Positions 44,335-54,888 of a stretch of DNA of 64,000 nucleotides are shown here, piece after piece (the stretch's first letter is position 1; each line of letters begins with the position of its first letter). Source of the DNA: Blastobasis lacticolella (lineage: Eukaryota > Arthropoda > Insecta > Lepidoptera > Blastobasidae); the NCBI GenBank assembly GCA_905147135.1, contig LR990055.1, positions 1,736,001 through 1,800,000 of the forward strand. The letters run 5' to 3'. A model generated the notes under the pieces. The model was not told the origin of the DNA and did no database searches. It was given only the letters and a program-made list of their open reading frames with translations. The position numbers and the translations under genes were made by a program.

Positions 44335-44432
44335 GATGAGAAAGCAGTCGCTCCTCTGTAACTACCTGATCTGCCAAATCCTGGATCATGGCCAAGAAGG
44401 ACCTCGGGCCCTCGTGCACAAGAGCAAAGCTA
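44335..44432 (+). mobile_element. SINE-A 3' fragment at duplication K
   Basis: CCTGATCTGCCAAATCCTGG ... GGGCCCTCGTGCACAAGAGC. The other unit begins with a shorter piece of the same (45446-45485). Confidence 0.65.
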
Positions 44433-44570
44433 TAACTTGAAATACTATTCTTTAATATTTTATATTATTTATCAGTTGATCATCTTGTCAAGCCGAGATG
44501 ATCTGTACCAAATGATATACTTTGTTGGCGAAGATGTTCATTTTACAAAACTCACTCATTGTTTCTATAG

Positions 44571-45189
44571 GTCGACAAGTTAACTGGTGTGTCGCCTGCG
44601 CGGTAAGGGGGCAGAGTGGGTGACGTCATGTGACGTTTCGGGGCTGAGCGCGGGGGCGCGGGGCAGGGGGCTCAAGTGACGTTTCTCAGTGCGCCCGCGG
44701 ACTTCGCACAGCGCGGTTGGTTATTTAGTTATGAACGCTTGGAATAACGCACGCGAGTGCTGGACAATGTTTGCTAAAAAAATTATAGATAACCCAATAT
44801 AAAGATAGATTTAAATTTAAACAAATTCGTCGCACAAGCAACAGAGATCACCTCATACGCTGTAGCTAAAACTGTAAAAGAAGGAAATATTCTGAAGCGC
44901 GAACAAATTAGCCTGATTTTCACATCTCGAAAAAGAAAACACACAAGACATAGATACTTTTACTGAAGGCGCAATTTATAAGAAGATCCTTACACTAAAA
45001 TCATTGAATATAAAACTTTAAGAAGAAGAGGTTTTAGATTGTACTTAAGAACATTTTTCAACATCATCAACGTCATCATGTGACGTTTCGCGGAAGAAAA
45101 TGCTCACTGCCCCGCGCCCTGCACCCCCGTGTTCATCGAAAAATCACCCTCCCACCTACCACAGGCGATATACCAGTTAAGTTGTCGAC
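44571..45189. mobile_element. 619-bp TIR DNA element in duplication K
   Basis: The ends GTCGACAAGTTAACTGGTGT (44571-) and ACCAGTTAAGTTGTCGAC (to 45189) are inverted over about 27 bp with few mismatches. Sub-terminal GTGACGTTTCG.GG motifs and G/C-rich arms (GCGCGGGGGCGCGGGGC; CTGCCCCGCGCCCTG) surround an AT-rich centre. There is no transposase frame, so it is non-autonomous. The paralogous unit at 45595-45620 lacks it. Confidence 0.78.
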
Positions 45190-45751
45190 TTATAATATAA
45201 TGCTTGAACAAAGTAATTTTTAAGTCATTTAGTTTATTAGTAAAATATTGTTCACACACCATTAAAGTATTCAAATTAAAGGAAAACAAAACCATTAGGA
45301 TAATATTGTATACATTGTAAATATTACTACTGTAGGTATTTATTTGAAACAACTTGTCTGTTATTATTACCTAAACGGTAATGGACCTATTAATTATTAA
45401 TAATCACTATTAGCTAATTACATCCAACTTATCCGCTTCGTTACGGTACAGGATCCCGGGCCCTCGTGCGCGAAAGCACAACTATAACTTAAATTATATT
45501 CTTTATTATTTTATTTTATTAATAAGTTGACAATCTGACAAGCCGGAATGAGCTGTACCAAATGATATTCGTTGTTAACGACGATGTTCATTTTACAAAA
45601 CTTAACTGATTGGTTCTTAAACAAAGATAATTTCTAAGTCACTTAGTTTATTAGTAAAATATCGTTCTCACACCATTAAAGTATTCAAATTAAAGGAAAA
45701 CAATTCCATTAGGAAAATATTGTATACATTGTAAACTGTATTTATTTGAGA

Positions 45752-45940
45752 CTAGCAGCCGCCCCGGCTTCGCACGGGTACCACTATGGGTACACGGGTA
45801 TATAGCCTATGTCACCCGGGGATAGTGTAGCTTCCCAAGGTGAAAGAATTTTTGAAATCGGTCCAGTAGTTTCGAAGCCTATTCAATACAAACAAACAAA
45901 CAAAAAATCAAACTTTTCCTCTTTATAATATTAGTATAGA
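45752..45940. mobile_element. Repeat R inserted in duplication K unit 2
   Basis: Starts CTAGCAGCCGCCCCGGCTTC and ends CTTTATAATATTAGTATAGA. It is absent between GAAAC and AACTTGT in unit 1 (about 45345-45352). AGAC-like bases flank both sides, suggesting a 3-4 bp target duplication. Non-coding. Confidence 0.7.
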
Positions 45941-46319
45941 CAACTTGTCTAAACGGCAATGGACTTATTAATAATTTCCATTAGCTTATTAATAGACTTA
46001 TTATTTACTAATTACATCAACTTGTCGATACGGTGCAGGAAAATACTTAAGCATTTATTTGTTTAACAGTTTATTGTACTTTCTTATGAATAGTTACCTA
46101 ACCGACAGAAAAACGTTGGAAAATCCATACGGGAGCTTCCATACCACAGACAGACACGCACACACAGAGCCAAAGATACATACGTCAAACTTACACCCCT
46201 TTATTTGTCGGGGGTTAAATATTAATACTGGAGAGAAGGAAGGAAGGAGGAAGGTAACGCTGCGAGAGCATAACCAGGATGTGCACTAGGATAATGACAA
46301 TCGAAATTATCACTTAAAA

Positions 46320-46638
46320 TCATCAGCATCACATCTTGACGCGGTTGTGCTCTCGCGCACGAAGGCCCGGGGTCCACCTTGATCATGACCCAGGATTGGA
46401 AAGATAAGGTAGTTACAGTAGAGCGACTGCCATCTGGCCTCCGTGACCCTGCTACCAGGGGAACCTGACCAGATTGGATCACGGTTACACATTCAGTCGC
46501 CTGAATGTGCAGGTTTGATCGCGATGTTTTCCCTCACCATAAGAGCAACGGTTAGTGGTCAACTAATGTACCGACATAACTCAGGGATGAGTCATTGGTT
46601 GGAGCCGGATGCCTTTATCACTATACCACCGACGCTCC
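46320..46638 (-). mobile_element. SINE-A, reverse strand, head damaged
   Basis: From CGGTTGTGCTCTCGCGCACG to CTATACCACCGACGCTCC. The B box region is deleted after GAGTCATTGGTTGGAG. Confidence 0.8.
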
Positions 46639-47752
46639 ACAGTGATTATCAGTTAACTATTTTCATCATGGAATAGGCCATATTCAGAATTAGCCAATTC
46701 TAAAATTAGGTGTTTTACAAATAGCTCATTTTAAAATCCATTTTTCTGCCGCAGAAGTCAGAATTGAGAATTTTCAGAGATGACATTAGATAATGAAAGC
46801 AAATTACAGTTTGCAGCCCCCTGATGGGATAGTAACTGTCACCAGTAACGTTTACGATTCATGCATTAACATGATTATGTCATGTAACAAAAATGCAAAT
46901 CTGCGGGTGCATTGTCAATGTCGATGTCGTAATTATGTCGGCTACTTTATCACTACACTTTTATCACACATGTTATCGGGAATTATAATTATTACCACGT
47001 CAGTATTATTTTTATCTTCATGTTGCGACGCAGTTGCATGCGTCATGGTCACAAGTAGACTGATGCCGCTATGTTTAGTCACTCCTAAAGACAGACATAT
47101 TATTTTCTACCTTCTTTTGGGTTCGACCACTACCATTGTTACTCGCTTGATACTAACCGGTTAAATAAACCCGATAACAAATACTAACGTTGTTGCTTTT
47201 CGGGAAAATTAAGAGAGGACTCTTCAGGCCTGATAGAGTATTAAATTCGATGAACACGCGTGCAAGCCAAAATAAAAATTATAATTAAAAGTTAAAACCT
47301 TAGATGGGTCTTCCGCAAGGTACCCTACTAGGACCCATTAGTATGGGTAAATTTTAGTAAATTTTGCTCATTGCTTATTGCTTCATGCCGCTTATTTTGC
47401 TGCTGTTGGTGTATTTAGACTTACACCACTTAACTTAATTAAACTGTAGACTAGCCTCACTGTCGATGTCCTCTCTATCATCTCTATGGATTACAAGACC
47501 AGAGTATCACTCGAGTATATAAAACGGCTTTTATCGATACCACACTACACGGCCACATTATGTCCCGGCGTCAATAGCTCGAACACAATAACTTGGTTTT
47601 GAAAGGGTGTTACGATAAGCCCCGACACGAATTGCTTTCTCATCGCCATTGCTAGGGTTACTTTCGACGTAATGTCGGTTGATCTACTTTAGCTACGACC
47701 GATATTTAGTTCTTTATTTTACCGTCGCATGTACTGTGAAATGCGGTTATAT
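46639..47752. other. Intergenic, decayed element L-like ends
   Basis: CTACACTTTTATCACACATGTTATCGGG near 46952 and AACCCGATAACA near 47166 resemble inverted ends of element L about 220 bp apart. An open frame of 123 codons (46793-47164) lies across them and has no recognisable motif, so I do not call it as a gene. Confidence 0.35.
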
Positions 47753-48614
47753 ATAATAATAATAATAATAATAATAACTCATTTATTATAACTAGAAACG
47801 TCACAACACAACATAAACAAAAAAAGAAAAAGACATATACATCAACACATCAAATTACAAAAAAAATTTTTGCCATTATAAAAATGTCAAGTTGGCATTG
47901 CCGTGCTGTGGCCCTTCCAGTTGATAAAGGGACCTCGCTCAGCATGAGCCGCGGCCAAAGCCGCGGCGCTGGTCTTCCGCGGGTCCCGCGGAGTGAGGTC
48001 CGGACTGCTACCCCCTAGTACGTGCGTCTATCATTGCCTACAGTCAATAAATATAATGTGAATACAATAAACTAATATAATAAGAATAATAATGTATTAA
48101 TAAATTATAATATATACTTAAATAAATGTATATAATGTGTGTACGTGTCAGGTGAAATGCCTTTCCGCTATGAGACACAAACAAAGCTGGATATACTCCA
48201 TCTCCCTCCAACGTGTCGTTTGCCCGTCATTCAATGTTCATCCACCGCGTTATTCACCCGTTATTGTGAACCACCGAGAGTTACACAATCACATCACGAA
48301 GGTATGTCAAAACTACATAAATAATCATAACTAATTGAATTATAGGTCTGATGGTAATAAATTATACGGGAATGTCATAATTTCAATAATTAAATGATTG
48401 ATAAATATTACAAATTAAGAAAAAATAAAATATACTTAATATAATATATTTGTGGGTATGTCAAAATATTTAAAAATAATGCAATGTCATGTCCAACCTA
48501 GCTATGTACATAATTAATTCTACCTGTGGGTACCACATTGAGCAAAGTTTTATTTATAAGGATATTAGTGTAACACCCTTCCGTAGTTAAGTAGTAGGTA
48601 AATGTTTAAGCTGG

Positions 48615-50933
48615 TTAAGAATTTAGTTGTGCACTCAGGACATGTACTTTCAACTTGTTTTTGAAACCGTGTAATTTCTCTAGGCACCTAATTGGAGGTG
48701 GAAGATCATTCCAAATTTTGGCTGAAGCGTATTTAAATGAACCTGTAAAGGCAGCGGTCCGATGTTTCGGTACTATCAATAAATAACCACTAGCCCGAGT
48801 TCCGTACCGGTTGTTGTCTCGCGACCAACACAACTTGGAAGCCAGGTAAGATGGAAATTTATATCTAATAACTCCAAACAACATAGTCGCAAAGTGTATA
48901 TACTGCCTAGCACTCATTTTCAAAACCTTTGCTGCGTTCAAATACGGAGTTACATGCGTTCGCGGTGGTATGTCAAAGCAGAACCTGGCACAAGCATTTT
49001 GCACTCTCTGTATTTTTTTCTGTGTATGCTTCAAAATACACGGACCGTACACTACGTCCATGTAGCTAAACTTGGACAAGATTAACGTATCACATAGTTT
49101 AATTCTAATGTTAGTGCTTAAATAATTGCGAACCTGGTAAAGCACCTTGAGTCTGTAAAAGCAGTTACTAACAATTGTCATAATATGTTTTTGAAACTTC
49201 AGTTCCTCATCGAAAAGCAGACCTAGATTCCTGGCTTCACTGACTCGTTCCACAGGCTCATTTTGTATATAAATATTTCCTATCTTAGCTTTCACTTTCT
49301 CCACCACTGTTTTCGATCCCAGTAATATATACTTGGTCTTACTTGCATTGAGAACGAGTGAGTTATTCTCTGACCATCGTACTATTTGTTCCAGGTCGGA
49401 ATTCAATTTACTTACCACCTCACTGACATCAGTCAGCTTACAATGGACATATATTTGTATGTCGTCGGCATATATGTGATATTTAGCATGTTTTATATGG
49501 TTAATTACATCCGCACTATAGATTGCAAATAGAATTGGTCCTAAAATCGAGCCTTGTGGCACCCCTCTGAGCAGTTGCCTTGTTTCCGACCTTATTGTGG
49601 ACCCACTATCATCCCCCACCTCCACACATTGTTCCCTGTCTGTAAAATAACTACGAAACCAGTCGATTGCAACCTCACTGAAACCGTAATAATGCAGTTT
49701 CGCTAAAAGCAAAGGAACATTGACACAATCAAACGCCCTTGAAAAATCAAGTAATGTTAGCACAGTCACCTCACCCGTATCCCTAGCCGTCAAGATATCA
49801 TCCACCACTCGCAGCATCGCCGTCACAGTGCTGTGACCCCTCCTAAACCCAGACTGATACTCGGGAACGATCCCATTTGCGTCTAAGTATAGTCTCAGCT
49901 GTTCCGCTACAATTTTCTCTAGGATTTTCGAAGCACATGGAAGAATACTCACAGGCCTAAGATCGTTTAGTGTCTGTGGGCACGATTTTTTTGGAATAGG
50001 TTTTATGATCGCTTGCTTCCAAGATCTCGGAAATTTACCACTCTCAATTGACTTATTTATTATGCTAGTAATAACCGGCAACGTATGTGATAAGGTCATC
50101 AGTAACATGTCCAATGAAATACCATCCGCTCCTACAGCATTGGATTTCAGTGACCTGATAACCTTGAGCACTTCCCACTGCTCGACCTGGCGCAACCTAA
50201 AAGAACCAGTCACACTACAATTCTGTTCAAAGTACGTCAACTGCGACAATGGAGCCTGTGAATCACCCGGAACCTTTAAAAAATGTTCATTTAAAGCGTC
50301 TGGCGTCCCAAGAGCCCCTACTCCAGAGTTTATCTCGTTTCCGATATGTACATTATCTTTTATGTGCTTCCACATAACCTTAGGGTTACTCCACTGCTTG
50401 TTGACGTACTGGTCAAAGTACGCTTTTTTTTCCCTAAAAATTGCTTGTTCGACGCTACGTTTCAAGTCCTTATAATAATCAATATGCGATTCCTGACCTG
50501 TTGCCCGCGCCCTCTTCTGTGCATCATCACGAGCTTTCATCATTAGTTTGATGTTGTATGTAATCCACGGATGTTGGTGGTGCACAATTTTGATCTTCCT
50601 AACAGGTGCCAACAAATTAAAAAGTTCCATGATATACTCATTAAAACATTCCAACATCCCATCTACTGTTGGTAACAATTCGATTACACCCCAATTAATT
50701 AATGATAAAAAATTATTTAAATTGTTTATGTCAATGCTCCGCAAGCTCCTACACAGTTTGAGACATGGCTGAGGCTTTGATTTCCTAATGTTCAGTTCGC
50801 ATACGAGAAAGGCATGACTACTGAGCTCTCTCACGTAGTCCACCGTCACCGTAGCCCCCACTACGTCGGTGCAAACCAAATCTATCAGCGTTTCACTGTG
50901 ACCCAAAAACCCTCTCCAGGTCCCTCTCATCAC
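48615..50933 (-). CDS. LINE ORF2, reverse transcriptase without most of the endonuclease
   Basis: A 772-residue retrotransposon polymerase. Residues 8-50 are only the C-terminal end of an APE endonuclease (GHSETLIDLVCTD, ELSSHAFLVCEL; here the usual SDH is SSH). RT motifs follow in order: LNDLRPVSILPCASKILEK (about 310), QSGFRRGHSTVTAM, LLDFSRAFDCVNVPLL (motif A Asp), GVPQGSILGPILFAIY (motif B) and the YADD active site (IYADDIQIY, about 490), then the thumb and a C-terminal cysteine-poor region. An uninterrupted frame suggests recent mobility of the parent. Lacking the endonuclease nucleophile and metal-binding residues, this copy should not make its own target nicks. It overlaps the ORF1 end by 41 nt in another frame, an arrangement best explained by a deletion joining the two. 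Confidence 0.92.
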   Translation of the reverse strand: MMRGTWRGFLGHSETLIDLVCTDVVGATVTVDYVRELSSHAFLVCELNIRKSKPQPCLKLCRSLRSIDINNLNNFLSLINWGVIELLPTVDGMLECFNEYIMELFNLLAPVRKIKIVHHQHPWITYNIKLMMKARDDAQKRARATGQESHIDYYKDLKRSVEQAIFREKKAYFDQYVNKQWSNPKVMWKHIKDNVHIGNEINSGVGALGTPDALNEHFLKVPGDSQAPLSQLTYFEQNCSVTGSFRLRQVEQWEVLKVIRSLKSNAVGADGISLDMLLMTLSHTLPVITSIINKSIESGKFPRSWKQAIIKPIPKKSCPQTLNDLRPVSILPCASKILEKIVAEQLRLYLDANGIVPEYQSGFRRGHSTVTAMLRVVDDILTARDTGEVTVLTLLDFSRAFDCVNVPLLLAKLHYYGFSEVAIDWFRSYFTDREQCVEVGDDSGSTIRSETRQLLRGVPQGSILGPILFAIYSADVINHIKHAKYHIYADDIQIYVHCKLTDVSEVVSKLNSDLEQIVRWSENNSLVLNASKTKYILLGSKTVVEKVKAKIGNIYIQNEPVERVSEARNLGLLFDEELKFQKHIMTIVSNCFYRLKVLYQVRNYLSTNIRIKLCDTLILSKFSYMDVVYGPCILKHTQKKIQRVQNACARFCFDIPPRTHVTPYLNAAKVLKMSARQYIHFATMLFGVIRYKFPSYLASKLCWSRDNNRYGTRASGYLLIVPKHRTAAFTGSFKYASAKIWNDLPPPIRCLEKLHGFKNKLKVHVLSAQLNS

Positions 50934-51933
50934 GGAGTCTCATTGCTTTAGCTCCCTGCTCACGGCGGGCGTAAATCTTTCCATCCCGCGTCCAAAGGAA
51001 CTTCCAGTCATTTTTCCGTTTCAACTCACGAGCTTTGTTAAATACACTGCGATTGAACCTAGTCAGGCGCTCATTCAAGTAAAAAGGCTGCAACTCTGAC
51101 CGCAGCCCCATGCCCTCAGTGTTGAGCCCCCGCCGTACACGCGCGGCGTTGAGCAGCTGGTCCCGGAGATGACGCCTCGTCAGCCGGACAGTCACAACCC
51201 GCGGGCGCACCTCTTCCTGCTTATCCGCTCTCGGTGCTCCGACGCGCGTACAAGCCACTATGTCGCGCTCATCCAGGGCCACACCCAGCTTCTGGGCACA
51301 TGTCAATACTAGGTGCGCCACGCTCTCACCTGCTTCCTCTGGCATCCCGGCGATGTCGATGTCATTGCTGAGCAGCTCCTGATCCCGGTCATTGAGCTCA
51401 CCCTTGAGTTGGCTTATTGTGCTCTCCATTGCTTTCATAACATTGCCTGCCCCTTCGCCGCCTACCTCATTCACCCGCTTCTCCAAGGCATCCATACGTG
51501 GCTCCACAGCACCCACTCGTCCATCACATCGGCTCACCAGTTCCCTCAGCTCCACCATTTCATTCCTCAACGCACGGAACTCCAGCCGCACCTCCCGTAG
51601 CTCGTCCCTCAGCTGACGCATCTCCTGCAGTACCGACCCCTGGATGTCCCGGACACTGGTCTCCATGTACGCGGTGTCATTCAACGACGTAGTGTCCAGT
51701 GCCGTGGTGTCCATGGCTTCCACCATGGGCACGTCCGGGACCCCCTGCTGCACGGGGGTGCTTGTCTTCTGCGGAGTTTTAACCTGACACTCGGGGCATC
51801 TCCAGAACTCGTCCACTTGTACATCCACGGCCAAGTTTACACACTCACGGTGGGTCGTGCGCTGGCAACCATGACATGCCACCGCCTCCGTAGCCGCTAA
51901 AAACCTTCCGCAAGCATTACACTTCAAAGCCAT
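50893..51933 (-). CDS. LINE ORF1, PHD finger and coiled coil
   Basis: A 346-residue retrotransposon ORF1 protein. It opens with a C4HC3 zinc finger of PHD type: C5, C8, C20, C23, H28, C31, C46, C49. A hinge rich in Thr/Pro/Asp follows (50-90), then a strong heptad-repeat coiled coil (about 95-190: LRDELREVRLEFRALRNEM). The C-terminal part (NDIDIAGMPE, then VTVRLTRRHLRDQLL, WKFLWTRDGKIYARR) resembles the nucleic-acid-binding domain of CR1/Jockey-type ORF1 proteins. It probably coats element RNA. The frame is fully intact, with GC content above its surroundings. Confidence 0.88.
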   Translation of the reverse strand: MALKCNACGRFLAATEAVACHGCQRTTHRECVNLAVDVQVDEFWRCPECQVKTPQKTSTPVQQGVPDVPMVEAMDTTALDTTSLNDTAYMETSVRDIQGSVLQEMRQLRDELREVRLEFRALRNEMVELRELVSRCDGRVGAVEPRMDALEKRVNEVGGEGAGNVMKAMESTISQLKGELNDRDQELLSNDIDIAGMPEEAGESVAHLVLTCAQKLGVALDERDIVACTRVGAPRADKQEEVRPRVVTVRLTRRHLRDQLLNAARVRRGLNTEGMGLRSELQPFYLNERLTRFNRSVFNKARELKRKNDWKFLWTRDGKIYARREQGAKAMRLRDERDLERVFGSQ

Positions 51934-52320
51934 TGTAAATGTAGTGGTAAGCAGCGATATTGTGGAGCAGTATTGACCTTTATCTGGACTTTATCGATCA
52001 GCTGTTTTTCGTATACACATGGAGGGTACCCACAATAAGGTCAGTGAACTTTAATATTGTAATAGCTCGTAATAAACTCTATTAATCTTGGTATTTAACA
52101 CTTTCACTTATCACCACTGAAATGTTTATATAAGCTGATGTATATGACAATAGATGTAAGTTATTTCATCTAAAACTGTATTATTAAAAACGATATGTTT
52201 ACGCAGCGTACGCACAAGTAACAGCGTCCGTGACGTCACTCCGATCTATTGATCTGTAGTTAACGGTCTTAGCGAGTTGATGGCAAAAACTATAATATTT
52301 TACACGCCCAAAATTTGTGG

Positions 52321-52428
52321 GACGCCTACCCACGCTGCGTCTTCTGGTACTTGGTCGCCATTCAAGAACTTTACTGCCCCATCGGCTATCTGTTCTTCGA
52401 GCTATGTGCCTTGCCCACTGCCACTATA
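52321..52428 (-). pseudogene. RTE-like LINE C-terminal scrap
   Basis: GACGCCTACCCACGCTGCGT, then TGCCCCATCGGC.ATCTGTTC and GAGCTATGTGCCTTGCCCAC match 41483-41577. Same family, shorter. Confidence 0.65.
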
Positions 52429-52690
52429 GGTAACTGGGTTATGTGCATTAGTTGAACACTAACCGATGTTCTCACGGTGAGGAAAAACATCGTGATGAAA
52501 CCTGCACATTCAGGCAGCTGAATGTGTAACCATGATCCGACCTGATCAGGATCCTGTTAACAGGGTGACGGAGGTCAGATGGTTGTCGCTCCACTTTAAT
52601 TATCTGATATGCTAAATCCTGGATCATGGTCAAGGCGGACCCCGGGCCATCGCCCGCGAGAACACATCCGGGACATTTGCGCCAAGATGA
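52429..52690 (+). mobile_element. SINE-A, 5'-truncated
   Basis: Starts at GGGTTATGTGCATTAGTTG and ends GGACATTTGCGCCAAGATGA. Directly fused to the RTE scrap upstream. Confidence 0.8.
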
Positions 52691-52692
52691 CC

Positions 52693-52785
52693 ATACTAGG
52701 CAGGCATTTAACCATCACCTCACCTGATGGGAAGCTACGATGCGGCCGAAGGTGGAACGTGCCTGTCTAGAAAAACCATCAGTTC
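52693..52785 (-). repeat. Repeat D fragment
   Basis: TACTAGGCAGGCATTTAACC, ACGATGCGGCCGAAGGTGG, GCCTGTCTAGAAA. Confidence 0.6.
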
Positions 52786-54373
52786 TGGTTGTTGTATTCA
52801 TCTCTGCACCAAGAGACACATACACATTTGAACAATGAACATATACTGTCTTTACATAGCTGGTAATAACTAGTTTGCACCACCGCTCACTCTATCGGAA
52901 AGCGACTGCCCAGATCGAGTGGCCTATAAATGACAGATTGACTGATTGACAGACTGAATGAATGATCGACCGAATGAATGATTATCGGAGCGTATACATT
53001 ACACTGGTTGACTAAGATTTTCCACTGCGGATCCTGCAACTGGTTGTACAGTACCCCTCCGTTACCCGTGACGAAATATTATGTGTATGATCTGTTTTTT
53101 CTGACTTGTCTTATTTGGTGAACAAACAATGCCCAAAATCACGACTTGCCGTATCAATCACGCTACGTATATTGAATTCTACAAGAAATACATAGAATGT
53201 GACTTTCAACGAATACTGCTGCAAATTATACATTTAAATACATATTTTCCTGAACCAAATAGGACAAGTCAGTTTGGACAGATTAGCATGACAAATATCC
53301 AAACAATCTTCCACCTACCCTCAAAACTATTACCGTCAAACTATACCCGAGATAGCTAGACTGGAAATGATTACGCACTATTTATCATGTGTTGTTACCC
53401 GCAACCTATAAATAAAACACTATCTTTATCACCTCAGGCTTAACCCTTTTCGTCATGTATTCAACACCTTTTACGGAGGATGTTTACCTTATAAATTTCT
53501 ACCCTCATAACACGTCAAAATCTATGCTTGTTAAAATATAGACAAATATGTTGTTAAATGTTATTTATTGGAGGTGAAATGTAGGTTTATACCTACTTAG
53601 CAGATTGATGAATCGGCAATTGAATAGAAATAGGGATGTTGAGATGGTTCGGGCATGTAGAGCAGATGGATGAAAGAAGATTAACAAAAGAAAATCGAAA
53701 AAATCAATTTAATTTCGACTAACTTTGACAATGTTCTTTCCCATTCTGATTCTGTACGTGTTTTCTTTCAAATGTTATTATATTTCTGTACTTACATTTT
53801 AAAAACCAACCAATTTCGATCTTGATAAACTGAAAAGAGGCGCCGTTTCAAACATTACCTGCAACAACAAAAAAAAGTATTACAACTTACAAATGACAAA
53901 GTTAAATCCGTAATAAAAACTTTACCTATATCAATACATTAAGGCTTAAGATTAATCACTTTAGGCACGTAATTCTAGAAAATTACGTAGGTGATTACTG
54001 ATTACTGTTTAGATTTAGTTTTACCCTATGGTCCGATATCGAACAGATACCTATTTCGCGTATACGCTTAGAATCCTTTTTGTTGGTACACCTATTCCTA
54101 ATGATACAGTAGAACAAAGAAATTGGAGGTAGTGCTACATACAGGATATAAGGTGCATTTTTAAACAAACGGAAAAGGAAGGCTAGAAGAAGGGCTTTTA
54201 AAAGAAAAAGTGATAAAGTGATTTTGAATTGTAATAAATAAAATTTGATATTTTAATGTTTTTTTTATTTCTTAATATTGTCTCCTTTATTCCTATTCGA
54301 ACAATATTCTACATGCTATAAAACATTTTAAAAGCTGCACAGGAATATGAATTTTAAGGTGATAATGTACTTA
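52786..54373. other. Intergenic with TTGACTGA-type simple repeat
   Basis: A degenerate tetranucleotide-like run (GACAGATTGACTGATTGACA, GAATGAATGA) lies at 52929-52985. The remainder is AT-rich with no gene recognised. Confidence 0.4.
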
Positions 54374-54590
54374 TCACTCATGGGTGTCGTACAAGGCGAC
54401 TAATGTTTTCGAGGCAAAAGATCAAGAGCCTCCGTAGTCTGGAAAACGAGCAGCAGCATTTTCCATTGTTATATTTAAACACTGCGATCTCCAACCCGCC
54501 TGCCAAGCGTGGAGATTATGGCAATAACCTCCCCTTTCGTGGGAGAGGCCCTAAGTCCTGCAGTGGACTGTTACGGGCCGTGATGATGAA
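54374..54590 (+). mobile_element. SINE-C, head truncated
   Basis: TCACTCATGGGTGTCGTACA through AGTCCTGCAGTGGACTGTTA to GGGCCGTGATGATGA. Close to the 24510 copy. Confidence 0.82.
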
Positions 54591-54888
54591 TGTACTTATA
54601 AGCGCGACCAAACATTAGTTATAACAGATGTTTTCTGCAAACTTTGGTATGGTAAGCCCGATTCCGCAGCTAAATGTTGAGGTTCCTAATCTATATGAAG
54701 AACGAAAGAAAGCTACCCTCGAACACCACTCCAACGAAATAAAGTTGTTGCGGTGGATGTGTGACGTTTTAGCCTATACAGAAATCGTGTATTCTGCGCG
54801 CGTTGTCCCAAGTGGATTGAGTTCTATACTAAAGACAAAATGTTTATGATTGAATGTTTTTAACCATCGCGGTTATTATCAAAAAATT

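Larger units (their letters stand above)
44400..46045. repeat. Tandem duplication K with reciprocal insertions
   Basis: Unit 1 (44400-45445) and unit 2 (45455-46045) share GAGCTGTACCAAATGATAT-like, GATGTTCATTTTACAAAAC, CACACCATTAAAGTATTC and ATTGTATACATTGTAAA blocks in order. Unit 1 holds the 619-bp TIR element; unit 2 holds repeat R. Without these each unit is about 400 bp. Confidence 0.82.
47753..52100 (-). mobile_element. Non-LTR retrotransposon (CR1/Jockey-like), endonuclease-deleted
   Basis: Reverse-strand LINE. The 5' UTR is upstream of 51933 (outer boundary unclear, before 52320). ORF1 is 51933-50893, ORF2 50933-48615, and the 3' UTR continues below 48615. An (AAT)n tract at 47753-47776 is a plausible 3' tail, since microsatellite tails are typical of CR1/Jockey-type elements. 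A GC-rich patch at 47900-48010 lies in the proposed 3' UTR. Two long intact frames suggest recent insertion, but most of the endonuclease is missing. Confidence 0.8.

Noticed and set aside
46793..47164. Open frame of 123 codons on the + strand
   Set aside because: No recognisable domain, lies across element L-like inverted ends, low-complexity hydrophobic C-terminus and no splice or promoter context.
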